64,000 bases of DNA. It comes from Shewanella sp. TC10 (lineage in GTDB: Bacteria; Pseudomonadota; Gammaproteobacteria; Enterobacterales; Shewanellaceae). How positions within the stretch are numbered: position 1 is the first letter of the stretch; each line of letters opens with the position of its first letter. The stretch lies in the NCBI RefSeq assembly GCF_009663145.1, contig NZ_VKHR01000005.1, positions 36,300 through 100,299 on the forward strand, read 5' to 3'. The translations under genes and the position numbers were made by a program. The notes beneath the pieces were generated by a model that had not been told where the DNA came from, did not search any database, and saw nothing but the letters and a program-made list of their open reading frames with translations. Positions 26,857 through 34,439 of this stretch are shown here, one piece after another.

Positions 26857-27057
26857 TTACTTACTACGTAATGTGTCGTAGTAACTACGTACATGGCTTG
26901 TTTCTCTGTAACCATCACTTTTACCCACAACTGGTGTGGCTTCTGGTGAGGCAGCAAGAGCTTGTCCGCTAACAGTCGCAACTGCGCCAGCGGCACTACC
27001 GACGGCCAATGCTTTTAGCATTTGACGACGATCCATGACGGAAGCTTGCTTCTTCAT
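26857..27057 (-). CDS. Formate dehydrogenase region Tat-associated small protein, copy 2
   Basis: A 66-residue paralogue of the protein at 21266, with twin-arginine motif MDRRQMLKA and conserved tail ETSHVRSYYDTLRSK. It immediately precedes fdhA2 and has a good AGGAGA ribosome site. Role unproven. Confidence 0.88.
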   Translation of the reverse strand: MKKQASVMDRRQMLKALAVGSAAGAVATVSGQALAASPEATPVVGKSDGYRETSHVRSYYDTLRSK

Positions 27058-27135
27058 AGTCTCTCCTTAATGTAACGCTTGAATAACAGGGTTCTAAGGC
27101 CCTAGATTGAGTGGGAGTTGCCTCCCTTTTCGGTC

Positions 27136-27165
27136 TATGCCACTGAATGAACATCCAGTGGCATA
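27136..27165. terminator. Hairpin between the TorD-like gene and fdh operon 2
   Basis: Perfect 10-bp stem TATGCCACTG/CAGTGGCATA with a 10-nt loop. It lies 30 bp after the chaperone gene and 80 bp before the next start. It lacks a T run, so it may be a weak terminator, an attenuator or an mRNA processing site. Confidence 0.5.
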
Positions 27166-27196
27166 AATCTTTGCACCTGCAATAACTGTGGCTAAA

Positions 27197-27886
27197 TTAA
27201 GATGCCAACTCGTTAGTTGAAGGTTCAATTTTTTCCGCACTTTCTGAAGCTGCAGCTTCTGCTTCACTACCTGGGCAGTTCACAGGAATATCTAAGCTTA
27301 ATTGCTCAAATTCATTCGCTTCAATTTCAAAAAATGCTTTTGCTAACTGTGCAACAGGTGCGTAAAACGCAGCACTTGGTGTCTTTTCTAATGTGTCACA
27401 GAAACGGGCAATCCAGCTGCCAATATGGCGTTGGTAAAACGCTAACTGACGGTAACCTGGTGCTTCTAAAATCAGCGTACCCATCACTTCACATAATGCA
27501 GCAACATGATCTTCAGGCTCTTTGACTTCATCTTCACGAGCAAAGCCTAATTGCAGTAGATCTTGACGCAACAATGCTAAGGGCTTGTCCATCAATGAGC
27601 CGGTCATGAACCAGCTACCGTATGGCAATACTTCACCTCGTCCTACACCATAGAAAATGTTGAAGTACTCTTCTTCAAGTTCTTTTTCTGTGTATTTGGT
27701 TGCTGCTACTTTCAATGCAACCCAAGCGGCAGTGATGTCATTTTCTTCTTCTGCATCAACTTCAAGATCGGCTAAAAACGCAAGTAATTCAGCACTTGGT
27801 TGACGACGTAATAAGGCTGCCAATATTTGGTAAATATCTGCCCGTAGCTGATCGTTTTCTGAAATTTCTCTAACTAATTCGGTCAT
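27197..27886 (-). CDS. TorD/DmsD-family chaperone for a molybdoenzyme
   Basis: All-helical TorD-type protein expected to bind the FdhA Tat signal and assist cofactor insertion. Family features include YFNIFYGVGRGEVLPYGSWFMTG (about residues 66-88) and the EPEDHVAALCEVM motif. The start was chosen at MTELVREISEN, giving a 10-bp gap after the polyferredoxin gene; the longer start would overlap it by 41 bp. A glutamate/alanine-rich C-terminal tail of about 30 residues is not part of the fold. Context points to formate dehydrogenase as client. Confidence 0.85.
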   Translation of the reverse strand: MTELVREISENDQLRADIYQILAALLRRQPSAELLAFLADLEVDAEEENDITAAWVALKVAATKYTEKELEEEYFNIFYGVGRGEVLPYGSWFMTGSLMDKPLALLRQDLLQLGFAREDEVKEPEDHVAALCEVMGTLILEAPGYRQLAFYQRHIGSWIARFCDTLEKTPSAAFYAPVAQLAKAFFEIEANEFEQLSLDIPVNCPGSEAEAAASESAEKIEPSTNELAS

Positions 27887-27896
27887 ATCGGGTCTC

Positions 27897-29597
27897 TTAT
27901 CGAAGTTGCTTCTCAGGGTCTTCAAGAATGTCTTCAAACATATCTTTTACGCGGCAATCACCACACATTTTTAAACGCTCTATGTTGGCGTTAAATGCTG
28001 AGTGACCTCCAATCATATCTATCATGCGATGAACCATAGATTGAGTCGCAAACGCTGTACCACAGCGAATACATTCAAAAGGAGGCTCTTCTTTTAAGGT
28101 TTGACGCTGCTGACGTGATGCCTGTTCTAGATTGATTTGCGAGGTAATACTAATCACATCTTCAGGACATGAGCTTTCACACAAACCACATTGAACGCAA
28201 TCTTGCTCAACAAAGTGAAGCGCAGGTTTGTCACCACCATCAGTTAATGCTTGGGTTGGACACGTCGCAACACATGACATACACAAGGTACATTTATCAG
28301 CGTTTACTTCGACTTTACCGTAAGGCACATTGCTAATTGCAATGCTAGTGTCAGTCGCTGCAGCTTGTTCATTAAGATGATCAATCGCAGCATATAAAGT
28401 GTCACGTTTAGTCGTTGGAGAGAAAGCTGCTGGCACAATTAATGGCCAATCTAGGCTTATAGCCAGCTTGTCATTTAGTGATGCCAAAGTCTGTGTATCA
28501 ATCAAGCTAATACGTTGCGGCTGACCCATTTCATCTAGAATAGTATTCGCTAGTGACAATTCGCCATTTAACATTTGCGTCAATGTCGGCGCTGTAGCAT
28601 CAGTATTTAAAATTAATACCTGACGAGCACCCCAAGCTAATGCAGACATCCAGTGATCAATACTGGCGACAGTAATTTCTTCCAGTTCAACCGGAATAAT
28701 GTCACCCACTAAATCAGCGGTAATGTGCTCTGCACCAACAGCGCTATCATGGAATAAGATAACTGGCGCTGCTTGAGCTTGCTCAAGGTAGCGGCTAACT
28801 AACTTTTGAATATAGCTGTGAAGAGCTTGCGGCGTTGGTAAATCAAAAGCGATTGCACCTGTTGGACAGGCATTGGTACAACTACCCGCGCCATGACAAA
28901 GGTATGGATCGATTTCAATTTTCTGCTCGATACTGCTAATGGCATCTGCAGGACAGAAGTTCAAACAACGGTTACAGCCATTAACGCCATTACGGTTGTG
29001 AGCACAAATATCACTATTCACTTTTACATAACGAGGCTTATCGAACTCACCGACTAGATCAGGAATTTGATCTAATGCATCCGCTAATTTCTCAGCATCT
29101 TGGCCGACGTAAAAGTAACCAGGTGGAAGCATTTCAAGGTTAAGGCATGGGCTCATGCTTAAGTCTAAAACGATATCAAAGTGTGGCTTGCGAATTGCCA
29201 CTAAGCTCAATTCAGCAGCATTGCTGTCTTGGCCTTCACTTTCTACCGTCACTTGGAATTGGCCTAAGAAGCCTTTAACCGAGATAAGTTTGTTGTAATA
29301 GCTTTCACTATTAACTGCAGCATTCATTACCGCTTCAAGATGTTCTTCATCTTGGCTAGTAATTGCTTCGTTAGCCAAAATTACGGTATTGGCCATAGTA
29401 GACAGTTTGTCTGCAGCTAATCGAGCCAAATCTTCTGGGCCGATGACTAACACATTGCCTTCAGTCGTGTAACTGACTGTTGGCGGAATCAAGTTTTGAA
29501 TCACTTGAGTCTGTGCTAATACCTGCTGACGAACTTGTTGTAGTTCAAGCGGGGTTTGACTATTGCTCACATTGCGTTCCTGAACAGTTTTTAGCAT
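27897..29597 (-). CDS. Polyferredoxin associated with formate dehydrogenase
   Basis: This 566-residue protein has four 4Fe-4S-type motifs in two pairs: CNRCLNFCP and CTNACP near residues 205-245, and CTLCMSCVATCP and CVQCGLCESSCP near 440-485. A CIRCG...CGDC pair near the C-terminus resembles a zinc or cluster site. The linker (about 255-410) and N-terminal 190 residues are not recognised. No signal peptide is visible, so it is likely cytoplasmic. Similar genes accompany fdh, DUF3305 and DUF3306 genes in other proteobacteria; function unproven. A GTG ten codons in has a better ribosome site (AGGA) and may be the true start. Confidence 0.8.
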   Translation of the reverse strand: MLKTVQERNVSNSQTPLELQQVRQQVLAQTQVIQNLIPPTVSYTTEGNVLVIGPEDLARLAADKLSTMANTVILANEAITSQDEEHLEAVMNAAVNSESYYNKLISVKGFLGQFQVTVESEGQDSNAAELSLVAIRKPHFDIVLDLSMSPCLNLEMLPPGYFYVGQDAEKLADALDQIPDLVGEFDKPRYVKVNSDICAHNRNGVNGCNRCLNFCPADAISSIEQKIEIDPYLCHGAGSCTNACPTGAIAFDLPTPQALHSYIQKLVSRYLEQAQAAPVILFHDSAVGAEHITADLVGDIIPVELEEITVASIDHWMSALAWGARQVLILNTDATAPTLTQMLNGELSLANTILDEMGQPQRISLIDTQTLASLNDKLAISLDWPLIVPAAFSPTTKRDTLYAAIDHLNEQAAATDTSIAISNVPYGKVEVNADKCTLCMSCVATCPTQALTDGGDKPALHFVEQDCVQCGLCESSCPEDVISITSQINLEQASRQQRQTLKEEPPFECIRCGTAFATQSMVHRMIDMIGGHSAFNANIERLKMCGDCRVKDMFEDILEDPEKQLR

Positions 29598-29734
29598 GTG
29601 GAAGACTTATTCTGTGCTGTAAATCCATTAGTCATTGAGGCTTTCATCTTTAAGCATCAATCACATCAGCTCGAAATCTATAAGTTCTTCACCTGACACA
29701 CCAAAATAGTGGACATAAAATTATTTGCTGATAA

Positions 29735-30364
29735 TTAAGCTTTAGTTTGCTCTTGAAGCGGTTGTTCCGCTTCCTGTGCCATAACCAGATCATCACTCTG
29801 ATTAACTAAATCTGTTTCAGCGACTAATTCACTCTTCTCATTTAATACTTGCGGGGCATCAGTTGCATCACCAACTGTGTCATCTCCCTCGCTTGCTAAT
29901 AACGTTTCATCTTCAGCAGTTTCTTCTTCGTCTTTCATGACGTTTCGGAATACTTTTTTAGCCAACTCAGCTGAGACTTCTGGACTCAATTTAGGTTGGT
30001 TGCTGTAATCAAGGGCATACTCAAGTAGGCCATCAATTTCGTTATACTGTGGTTGTTTCCATAACGCTTTTAACGCTGCTGATTTTGCTTCGGGAGAAAC
30101 ATTGGCTCCCATAAACGAAGCAAAACTACCACCAACTTCAATTTTATCTGGATCCGGTAAATCTTCAGCTTCAAGTAACTTGTCAGCTTGGTCAGCATCT
30201 GTTGCGACCGTTTGACTCTCAAGATGTTCACTGTCATCTGCTGACTCAGCTTGCGTTGCTTCTGCGAGTTGCTCTTTATCAGCTAACTCTTGTGCCGCTT
30301 CTGCTTCAACTTGTTCTCTACGTTCACTCCAACGCGAGAAAAAACCTCTAGGTTTATCGCTCAT
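29735..30364 (-). CDS. DUF3306 protein of the formate dehydrogenase locus
   Basis: A 209-residue acidic protein starting with the family motif FFSRWSERR and containing the conserved core VGGSFASFMGANVSPEAKSA to KLSPEVSAELAKKVFRNVM. Both flanks are rich in glutamate and aspartate and look disordered. DUF3306 genes are usually found with fdh and DUF3305 genes. Its ATG overlaps the upstream stop (TAATG), indicating coupled translation. Function unknown. Confidence 0.85.
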   Translation of the reverse strand: MSDKPRGFFSRWSERREQVEAEAAQELADKEQLAEATQAESADDSEHLESQTVATDADQADKLLEAEDLPDPDKIEVGGSFASFMGANVSPEAKSAALKALWKQPQYNEIDGLLEYALDYSNQPKLSPEVSAELAKKVFRNVMKDEEETAEDETLLASEGDDTVGDATDAPQVLNEKSELVAETDLVNQSDDLVMAQEAEQPLQEQTKA

Positions 30365-30828
30365 TAATGACTCCGAAGATGATCTACGCTTGGGCCTTGC
30401 CCTTTACGACGATTAACATGTCTACGTCGCTTAGCTGATATCTCAACTTCTCCATGACGAGTAATAAATGCTTCTACCCAACAAGCCAACGCTTCTGGCA
30501 TAGGTACATTAAGCACAGGGGTTTCTGACTCTAAACAGCCTGCAGCTACGTTTTGATCACAAGATATTGCTGCAGGAACGAGCGTTTCATCAGCTAATTC
30601 ATCACAAACGATATATAACATGGTGTTATCCATATCGAGGTTGATACGGTAGCTACCACGCTCATCTTTGTGCAATTCAAATAGCACTAACTTAGCCCCT
30701 TCAGGCGCTTCGTGAGTTGCTGGAACCATTTGATCGACTTCCCATGTCACAGAAGGCCAGCGACCTATCATCTTTTCCACTTTCTTCAATGAGACGTACA
30801 TTGGCCAAACATTTTCAGTATGTTGCAT
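30364..30828 (-). CDS. DUF3305 protein of the formate dehydrogenase locus
   Basis: A 154-residue protein with the DUF3305 pattern: VEKMIGRWPSVTWEVDQMVPA, FELHKDERGSYRINLD, VLNVPMPEAL, and a basic arginine-rich tail (AKRRRHVNRRKGQ). The start chosen is MQHTENVWPMYVSL; the longer reading frame adds about 29 hydrophobic residues that look like upstream non-coding sequence. It is the first gene of the leftward accessory block, divergent from fdhD. Function unknown; probably involved in formate dehydrogenase maturation, by association. Confidence 0.85.
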   Translation of the reverse strand: MQHTENVWPMYVSLKKVEKMIGRWPSVTWEVDQMVPATHEAPEGAKLVLFELHKDERGSYRINLDMDNTMLYIVCDELADETLVPAAISCDQNVAAGCLESETPVLNVPMPEALACWVEAFITRHGEVEISAKRRRHVNRRKGQGPSVDHLRSH

Positions 30829-30995
30829 AAAAACTTTGCCCTTAAAACATAAACCAACGAGGAACCAACAAAAACACAATAAATACATAAAGTTGATTAA
30901 CAATTGTGTGACCAAAAATATTGAGAATTACGGTCATATTCCTCTATATGGTCATTAATCTGCAATAATGATGCCAGATAAAATCAAACCAAAAA

Positions 30996-31011
30996 TTTGA
31001 CCTAGATCGCT
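30996..31011. promoter_or_regulatory. FNR/CRP-like site in the fdhD-DUF3305 divergent region
   Basis: TTTGA-CCTAGA-TCGCT has a CRP-like frame and an FNR-like TTGA half, with mismatches in the right arm. The same CCTAG centre occurs in the site at 7178. A better right half-site (TTAGATCACG) lies at 31106-31115. Confidence 0.35.
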
Positions 31012-31029
31012 TAATTAACTCTAAGAGTA

Positions 31030-31042
31030 GGACAATTTGTCC
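31030..31042. promoter_or_regulatory. Palindrome GGACAA-T-TTGTCC in the fdhD-DUF3305 divergent region
   Basis: Perfect 6-1-6 inverted repeat. Its core recurs at 7102-7112 upstream of moaA. It lies about 190 bp from either flanking start, between the accessory operon and fdhD. Confidence 0.4.
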
Positions 31043-31215
31043 ATATTGCTAATTTTACTAGGACATAAGGCTACGTTAATTAGCTGTTACTGATTAACTT
31101 TTGGGTTAGATCACGCATTTACAATCTACTTACTATTAGAGGAACAAAAGTTGCTATGCTGATATGCAGTTAGTTTTTATCACGATTCTCATCTTCGAGC
31201 CGATGATGGCTATGG

Positions 31216-32091
31216 ATGACACAATCAGAGGCCTCAATATCAATGACACAATCCAATACCCGTGCCAGTGCTCCACTTAAGCTAGTCAAAACACAAGCAG
31301 AAGTCCCATTAACTCTACCTGTTAAAGCCATAAACGAATTAGGTGAGAGCATTGATAAGTTTGTCGCCTGTGAACGTCCATTGACGGTTTATTTAAATTG
31401 GCAGCCCATTGTTACCCTAATGACCTTAGGCGCAAAGCCTGAGTCGTTAGCACTTGGCTATTTAAAAAACCAAGGATTCGTCAGTGATGCTAACTTGCTT
31501 AAATCAATCATTGTCGATTGGGATGTCAACTCAGCGGCAATCTTAACTCAAGAAAAAACAGCGGATTTAGATGAGAAACTATCTGAGAAAACAGTCACAT
31601 CAGGTTGCGGCCAAGGCACTGTTTATGGTGGTTTTATGCAAGGGCTTGATGACATTAACCTGCCTAAACCTGAGCTCAAACAATCGACCTTGTATAGACT
31701 GTTAAAAAATATTAACGCCTACAATGACACCTACAAAAATGCAGGTGCTGTTCATGGCTGTGGTATTTGTAAAAACGACCAAATACAAGCATTCATCGAG
31801 GATGTGGGTCGCCACAATGCGGTGGACACTTTAGCGGGTGATATGTGGCTTGAAGGTGAAAGTGGTAACGATAAAATCTTTTACACTACGGGTCGTTTAA
31901 CCTCAGAGATGGTGATAAAAGTCGCTAAAATGGGGATTCCAGTATTATTGTCTCGTAGCGGTGTAACCCAAATGGGTCTTGAACTAGCTCAAAAGATGGG
32001 AATTACTATTATTGCTCGCGCCAAGGGTCGTCACTTCCTTGTTTACCATGGCGCTGAAAACATTGAGTTTGATGCCAATAAAGATAAGTAA
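31216..32091 (+). CDS. fdhD: Formate dehydrogenase sulfurtransferase FdhD
   Basis: FdhD carries sulfur from a cysteine desulfurase to the molybdenum cofactor and is required for formate dehydrogenase activity. The 291-residue protein has the CxxC motif (GAVHGCGICK) and the family segments VACERPLTVYLN, EDVGRHNAVDTLAGD, TTGRLTSEMV and ARAKGRHFLVYH. Two in-frame starts occur, each reading ATGACACAATC (31216 and 31243); the second has AGAGG upstream, so the first nine residues are uncertain. Divergent from the fdh accessory genes. Confidence 0.94.
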   Translation: MTQSEASISMTQSNTRASAPLKLVKTQAEVPLTLPVKAINELGESIDKFVACERPLTVYLNWQPIVTLMTLGAKPESLALGYLKNQGFVSDANLLKSIIVDWDVNSAAILTQEKTADLDEKLSEKTVTSGCGQGTVYGGFMQGLDDINLPKPELKQSTLYRLLKNINAYNDTYKNAGAVHGCGICKNDQIQAFIEDVGRHNAVDTLAGDMWLEGESGNDKIFYTTGRLTSEMVIKVAKMGIPVLLSRSGVTQMGLELAQKMGITIIARAKGRHFLVYHGAENIEFDANKDK

Positions 32092-32108
32092 CATTTCTCA
32101 ATAGATAT

Positions 32109-32144
32109 ATGGTTAACAACCTCCTAAAAGAGGCTGTTAACCAT
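32109..32144. terminator. Bidirectional hairpin between fdhD and rlmF
   Basis: Stem ATGGTTAACA/TGTTAACCAT with an inner CTC/GAG pairing, located between two convergent genes. There is no long T run, so strength is uncertain. Confidence 0.65.
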
Positions 32145-33280
32145 CATTGCATATTTCTAAATTTAGCCCACTGCTCTCGCTGGGTTTCAGTTAAAAAACT
32201 CCACGCCAATACTCGGGTAATCTTGTTACCTTGTTGCATTTCAATGGTTTTAACACTGTTTGCCGATAGTTTTTTTAGTAAGGCATAACAAGGCTTTAAA
32301 TTCTCTGATTTAGACACCAATGAACTAAACCACAGACACTGTGAAGCAAACTGCTGACTTTCAGTAATCATATTTGCTAGAAACTGTTGCTCTCCGCCTT
32401 CACACCACAATTCAGCTTTCTGGCCACCAAAATTCAAACTGCTTGATGCTGATTTTGCACCATATTCAGAAACCACAGACTGTGGTTTTTTGGTCGCTTT
32501 TTTAGCGCGATTAGCGGCTAAATTGGCATTCTTTTTAATGCTACCTTGCGTTGCTTCTTCCAATGAACGATGAAATGGAGGGTTGCAAAGCGTGATATCA
32601 AAACGCTCATTTTTAGCAATAATCCCGTTAAAAATGTGGTTAGCATTTTGTTGAAGCCGTACCGTCAGCTTTCGACTAATCGCCTGATTTTTCTCAGCAA
32701 TACTTGCTACATTGGCAATAGATATAGGGTCGATATCGCTGGCAACAAATTGCCAACCATAAGACTGAATGCCAAGCAGAGGATATATACCGTTTGCTCC
32801 TGTACCTATGTCCAACGCTTTGACTTTTTGCCCTTTAGGCACTTTGCCATTGGTAGCTAGTAAGTCCGCAATGTAATGCAGATAATCAACTCGACCAGGA
32901 ACTGGTGGGCATAAGAAATCTTCAGGTATATCCCAATGTTCAATTTGATAATCGGTTTTTAAAATCGCTGCGTTGAGGCATTTAACAGCTTGTGGATCAG
33001 CAAAATCTATCGATAAGTTACCGTAAGGGTTTGGTTTTACAAAGTGGGACAATTTGGGACACTCTGAAATAAGCTTATCAAAATCATAACCTTGGTTGTG
33101 CTTATTTCGAGAGTGCAGCTTCTTTGAAGTCGCTTTTACTGTGTTAGCCTTGCCTGAGTGTGCTTTGTTGGTTGCCGTTTTCACTTGCTTAGCACGCTTT
33201 ACCTTGTGAGCTGATTTACCTGCAGTGCTTGTCGTTTTAGTTGCAGATTTAGCTGCTGATTGAGATTTATTCTGTTTCAT
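32144..33280 (-). CDS. rlmF: 23S rRNA m6A1618 methyltransferase RlmF
   Basis: SAM-dependent methyltransferase for A1618 of 23S rRNA. It has the SAM-binding motif ALDIGTGANGIYPLLG, a catalytic NPPFH motif and the GGQKAELWCEGGE region typical of RlmF. The N-terminal 60 residues are a lysine/alanine/serine/threonine-rich basic extension, which makes the 378-residue protein longer than E. coli RlmF (about 308). The start overlaps the stop of the FliL-like gene by one base. Confidence 0.93.
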   Translation of the reverse strand: MKQNKSQSAAKSATKTTSTAGKSAHKVKRAKQVKTATNKAHSGKANTVKATSKKLHSRNKHNQGYDFDKLISECPKLSHFVKPNPYGNLSIDFADPQAVKCLNAAILKTDYQIEHWDIPEDFLCPPVPGRVDYLHYIADLLATNGKVPKGQKVKALDIGTGANGIYPLLGIQSYGWQFVASDIDPISIANVASIAEKNQAISRKLTVRLQQNANHIFNGIIAKNERFDITLCNPPFHRSLEEATQGSIKKNANLAANRAKKATKKPQSVVSEYGAKSASSSLNFGGQKAELWCEGGEQQFLANMITESQQFASQCLWFSSLVSKSENLKPCYALLKKLSANSVKTIEMQQGNKITRVLAWSFLTETQREQWAKFRNMQ

Positions 33281-33681
33281 TAATCGTATAAATATTTAGT
33301 AAACAACAAATTAACCACGATTTGTTGTCCTGTTTCTTCTTCTAATAGTCGATTGACCGTTTCGTAGCACTCACGGCGAATGTCTTCACGACCCGTTAAT
33401 GACTTCACTTTATCTTCGGCTTGATTCCCTAGCACTTCTACAATTGCTGAACGTAATAATGGATCATGATGTTCAATAAGCAATAAATGGTCTGGGTCTT
33501 TTACCATCAGCTCAACACTGATTTTTACGAAGCCTAATTTTTTACGGTTTGAAATGTAGTTGGTGACAATATCGGGTTCAAAACCATAATAAGCAAAGTT
33601 TTCTAGCGCTTTTTCATCGGCACTATGTACATTCATTGAAAACATCATTGAAAGTAAAATTGCGTATACGTACTTTGCCAT
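33280..33681 (-). CDS. FliL-like exported protein
   Basis: A 133-residue protein with a signal peptide (ending VHSA) and a FliL-type C-terminal domain: DPDHLLLIEHHDPLLRSAIVEVLG and a final VVNLLFTKYLYD strand. FliL normally has a retained N-terminal membrane helix and sits in a flagellar operon; here the helix looks cleavable and the gene is coupled to rlmF. It may be a periplasmic FliL paralogue. Function not established. Confidence 0.75.
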   Translation of the reverse strand: MAKYVYAILLSMMFSMNVHSADEKALENFAYYGFEPDIVTNYISNRKKLGFVKISVELMVKDPDHLLLIEHHDPLLRSAIVEVLGNQAEDKVKSLTGREDIRRECYETVNRLLEEETGQQIVVNLLFTKYLYD

Positions 33682-33759
33682 AGTTAATCAAACTCCATTA
33701 TTTATATATGCGCTGTCGTGATAAACTGCCCCCGTTTTGTACATTGTAACGAGTAATGA

Positions 33760-34356
33760 ATGACAGTGACCAGCTTAAGCTTTCCCTACGGTGAATCAAT
33801 CCAGTGGTTTTCACCTGAGAAATTCCATTCTATGCCAAAAACAGCCCTAAAAGAATGGTTACTTGCTACGGGCAGTTTAACTCAAAAATTAAGAAGCTGT
33901 TGCCAAGATTTTGAAGTCAAAGTCTTGGGCGAGCATCTCACAACGCCATTAGCCGGAGAGTGTCCTCACCAAAGCCGTGTTTGGGTGCGAGAGGTTTTAC
34001 TGTGCCTTGATGGGGAACCTTGGGTGTTTGCTCGAACTTTAATACCAGAAGACTTAACCTCTAATCATCAACATAACTTTAAAGGCTTAGGAACCAGACC
34101 TTTAGGTGAGTTGCTGTTTTCAAGTAATGATATTGTTCCAGGAAAAATCGAAGTTGCTGAGTTTGAAAGTTGCAGTAAATTAGCCCAGCTTGCTACCAGT
34201 TTATCTCAACAAGTAAATGCGCCTTTGTGGGGCCGCCGCCGTTATTTTAATTTAGCAGAGCAAGACATTATCGTCAGTGAAATATTCCTGCCTGCGGCTG
34301 TAACTAAAATCAATATGATGAGCGAGCTTTGCCATCAAACAAGCTGCAAAAGCTAA
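33760..34356 (+). CDS. ubiC: Chorismate lyase UbiC
   Basis: Makes 4-hydroxybenzoate and pyruvate from chorismate, the first committed step of ubiquinone synthesis. The 198-residue sequence has the family landmarks [40 protein letters not shown] and the C-terminal glutamate in IVSEIFLP. It is divergent from the FliL-like gene, and ubiA is not adjacent. Confidence 0.93.
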   Translation: MTVTSLSFPYGESIQWFSPEKFHSMPKTALKEWLLATGSLTQKLRSCCQDFEVKVLGEHLTTPLAGECPHQSRVWVREVLLCLDGEPWVFARTLIPEDLTSNHQHNFKGLGTRPLGELLFSSNDIVPGKIEVAEFESCSKLAQLATSLSQQVNAPLWGRRRYFNLAEQDIIVSEIFLPAAVTKINMMSELCHQTSCKS

Positions 34357-34377
34357 ATCCAACCTCTTTGAAGATAA

Positions 34378-34406
34378 TAAAGGCATGATTTTTACCATGC
34401 CTTTAT
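34378..34406 (+). terminator. Intrinsic terminator after ubiC
   Basis: Stem AAAGGCATG/CATGCCTTT with an AT-rich loop, 22 bp after the ubiC stop; possibly bidirectional. Confidence 0.75.
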
Positions 34407-34439
34407 CTTGATTACTTTGCTGCCATTCGACAATAAGAT

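Noticed and set aside
31216..31253. Repeated ATGACACAATC at two fdhD starts as a regulatory repeat
   Set aside because: Explained as a chance similarity of two in-frame codon runs; only the start choice is affected.
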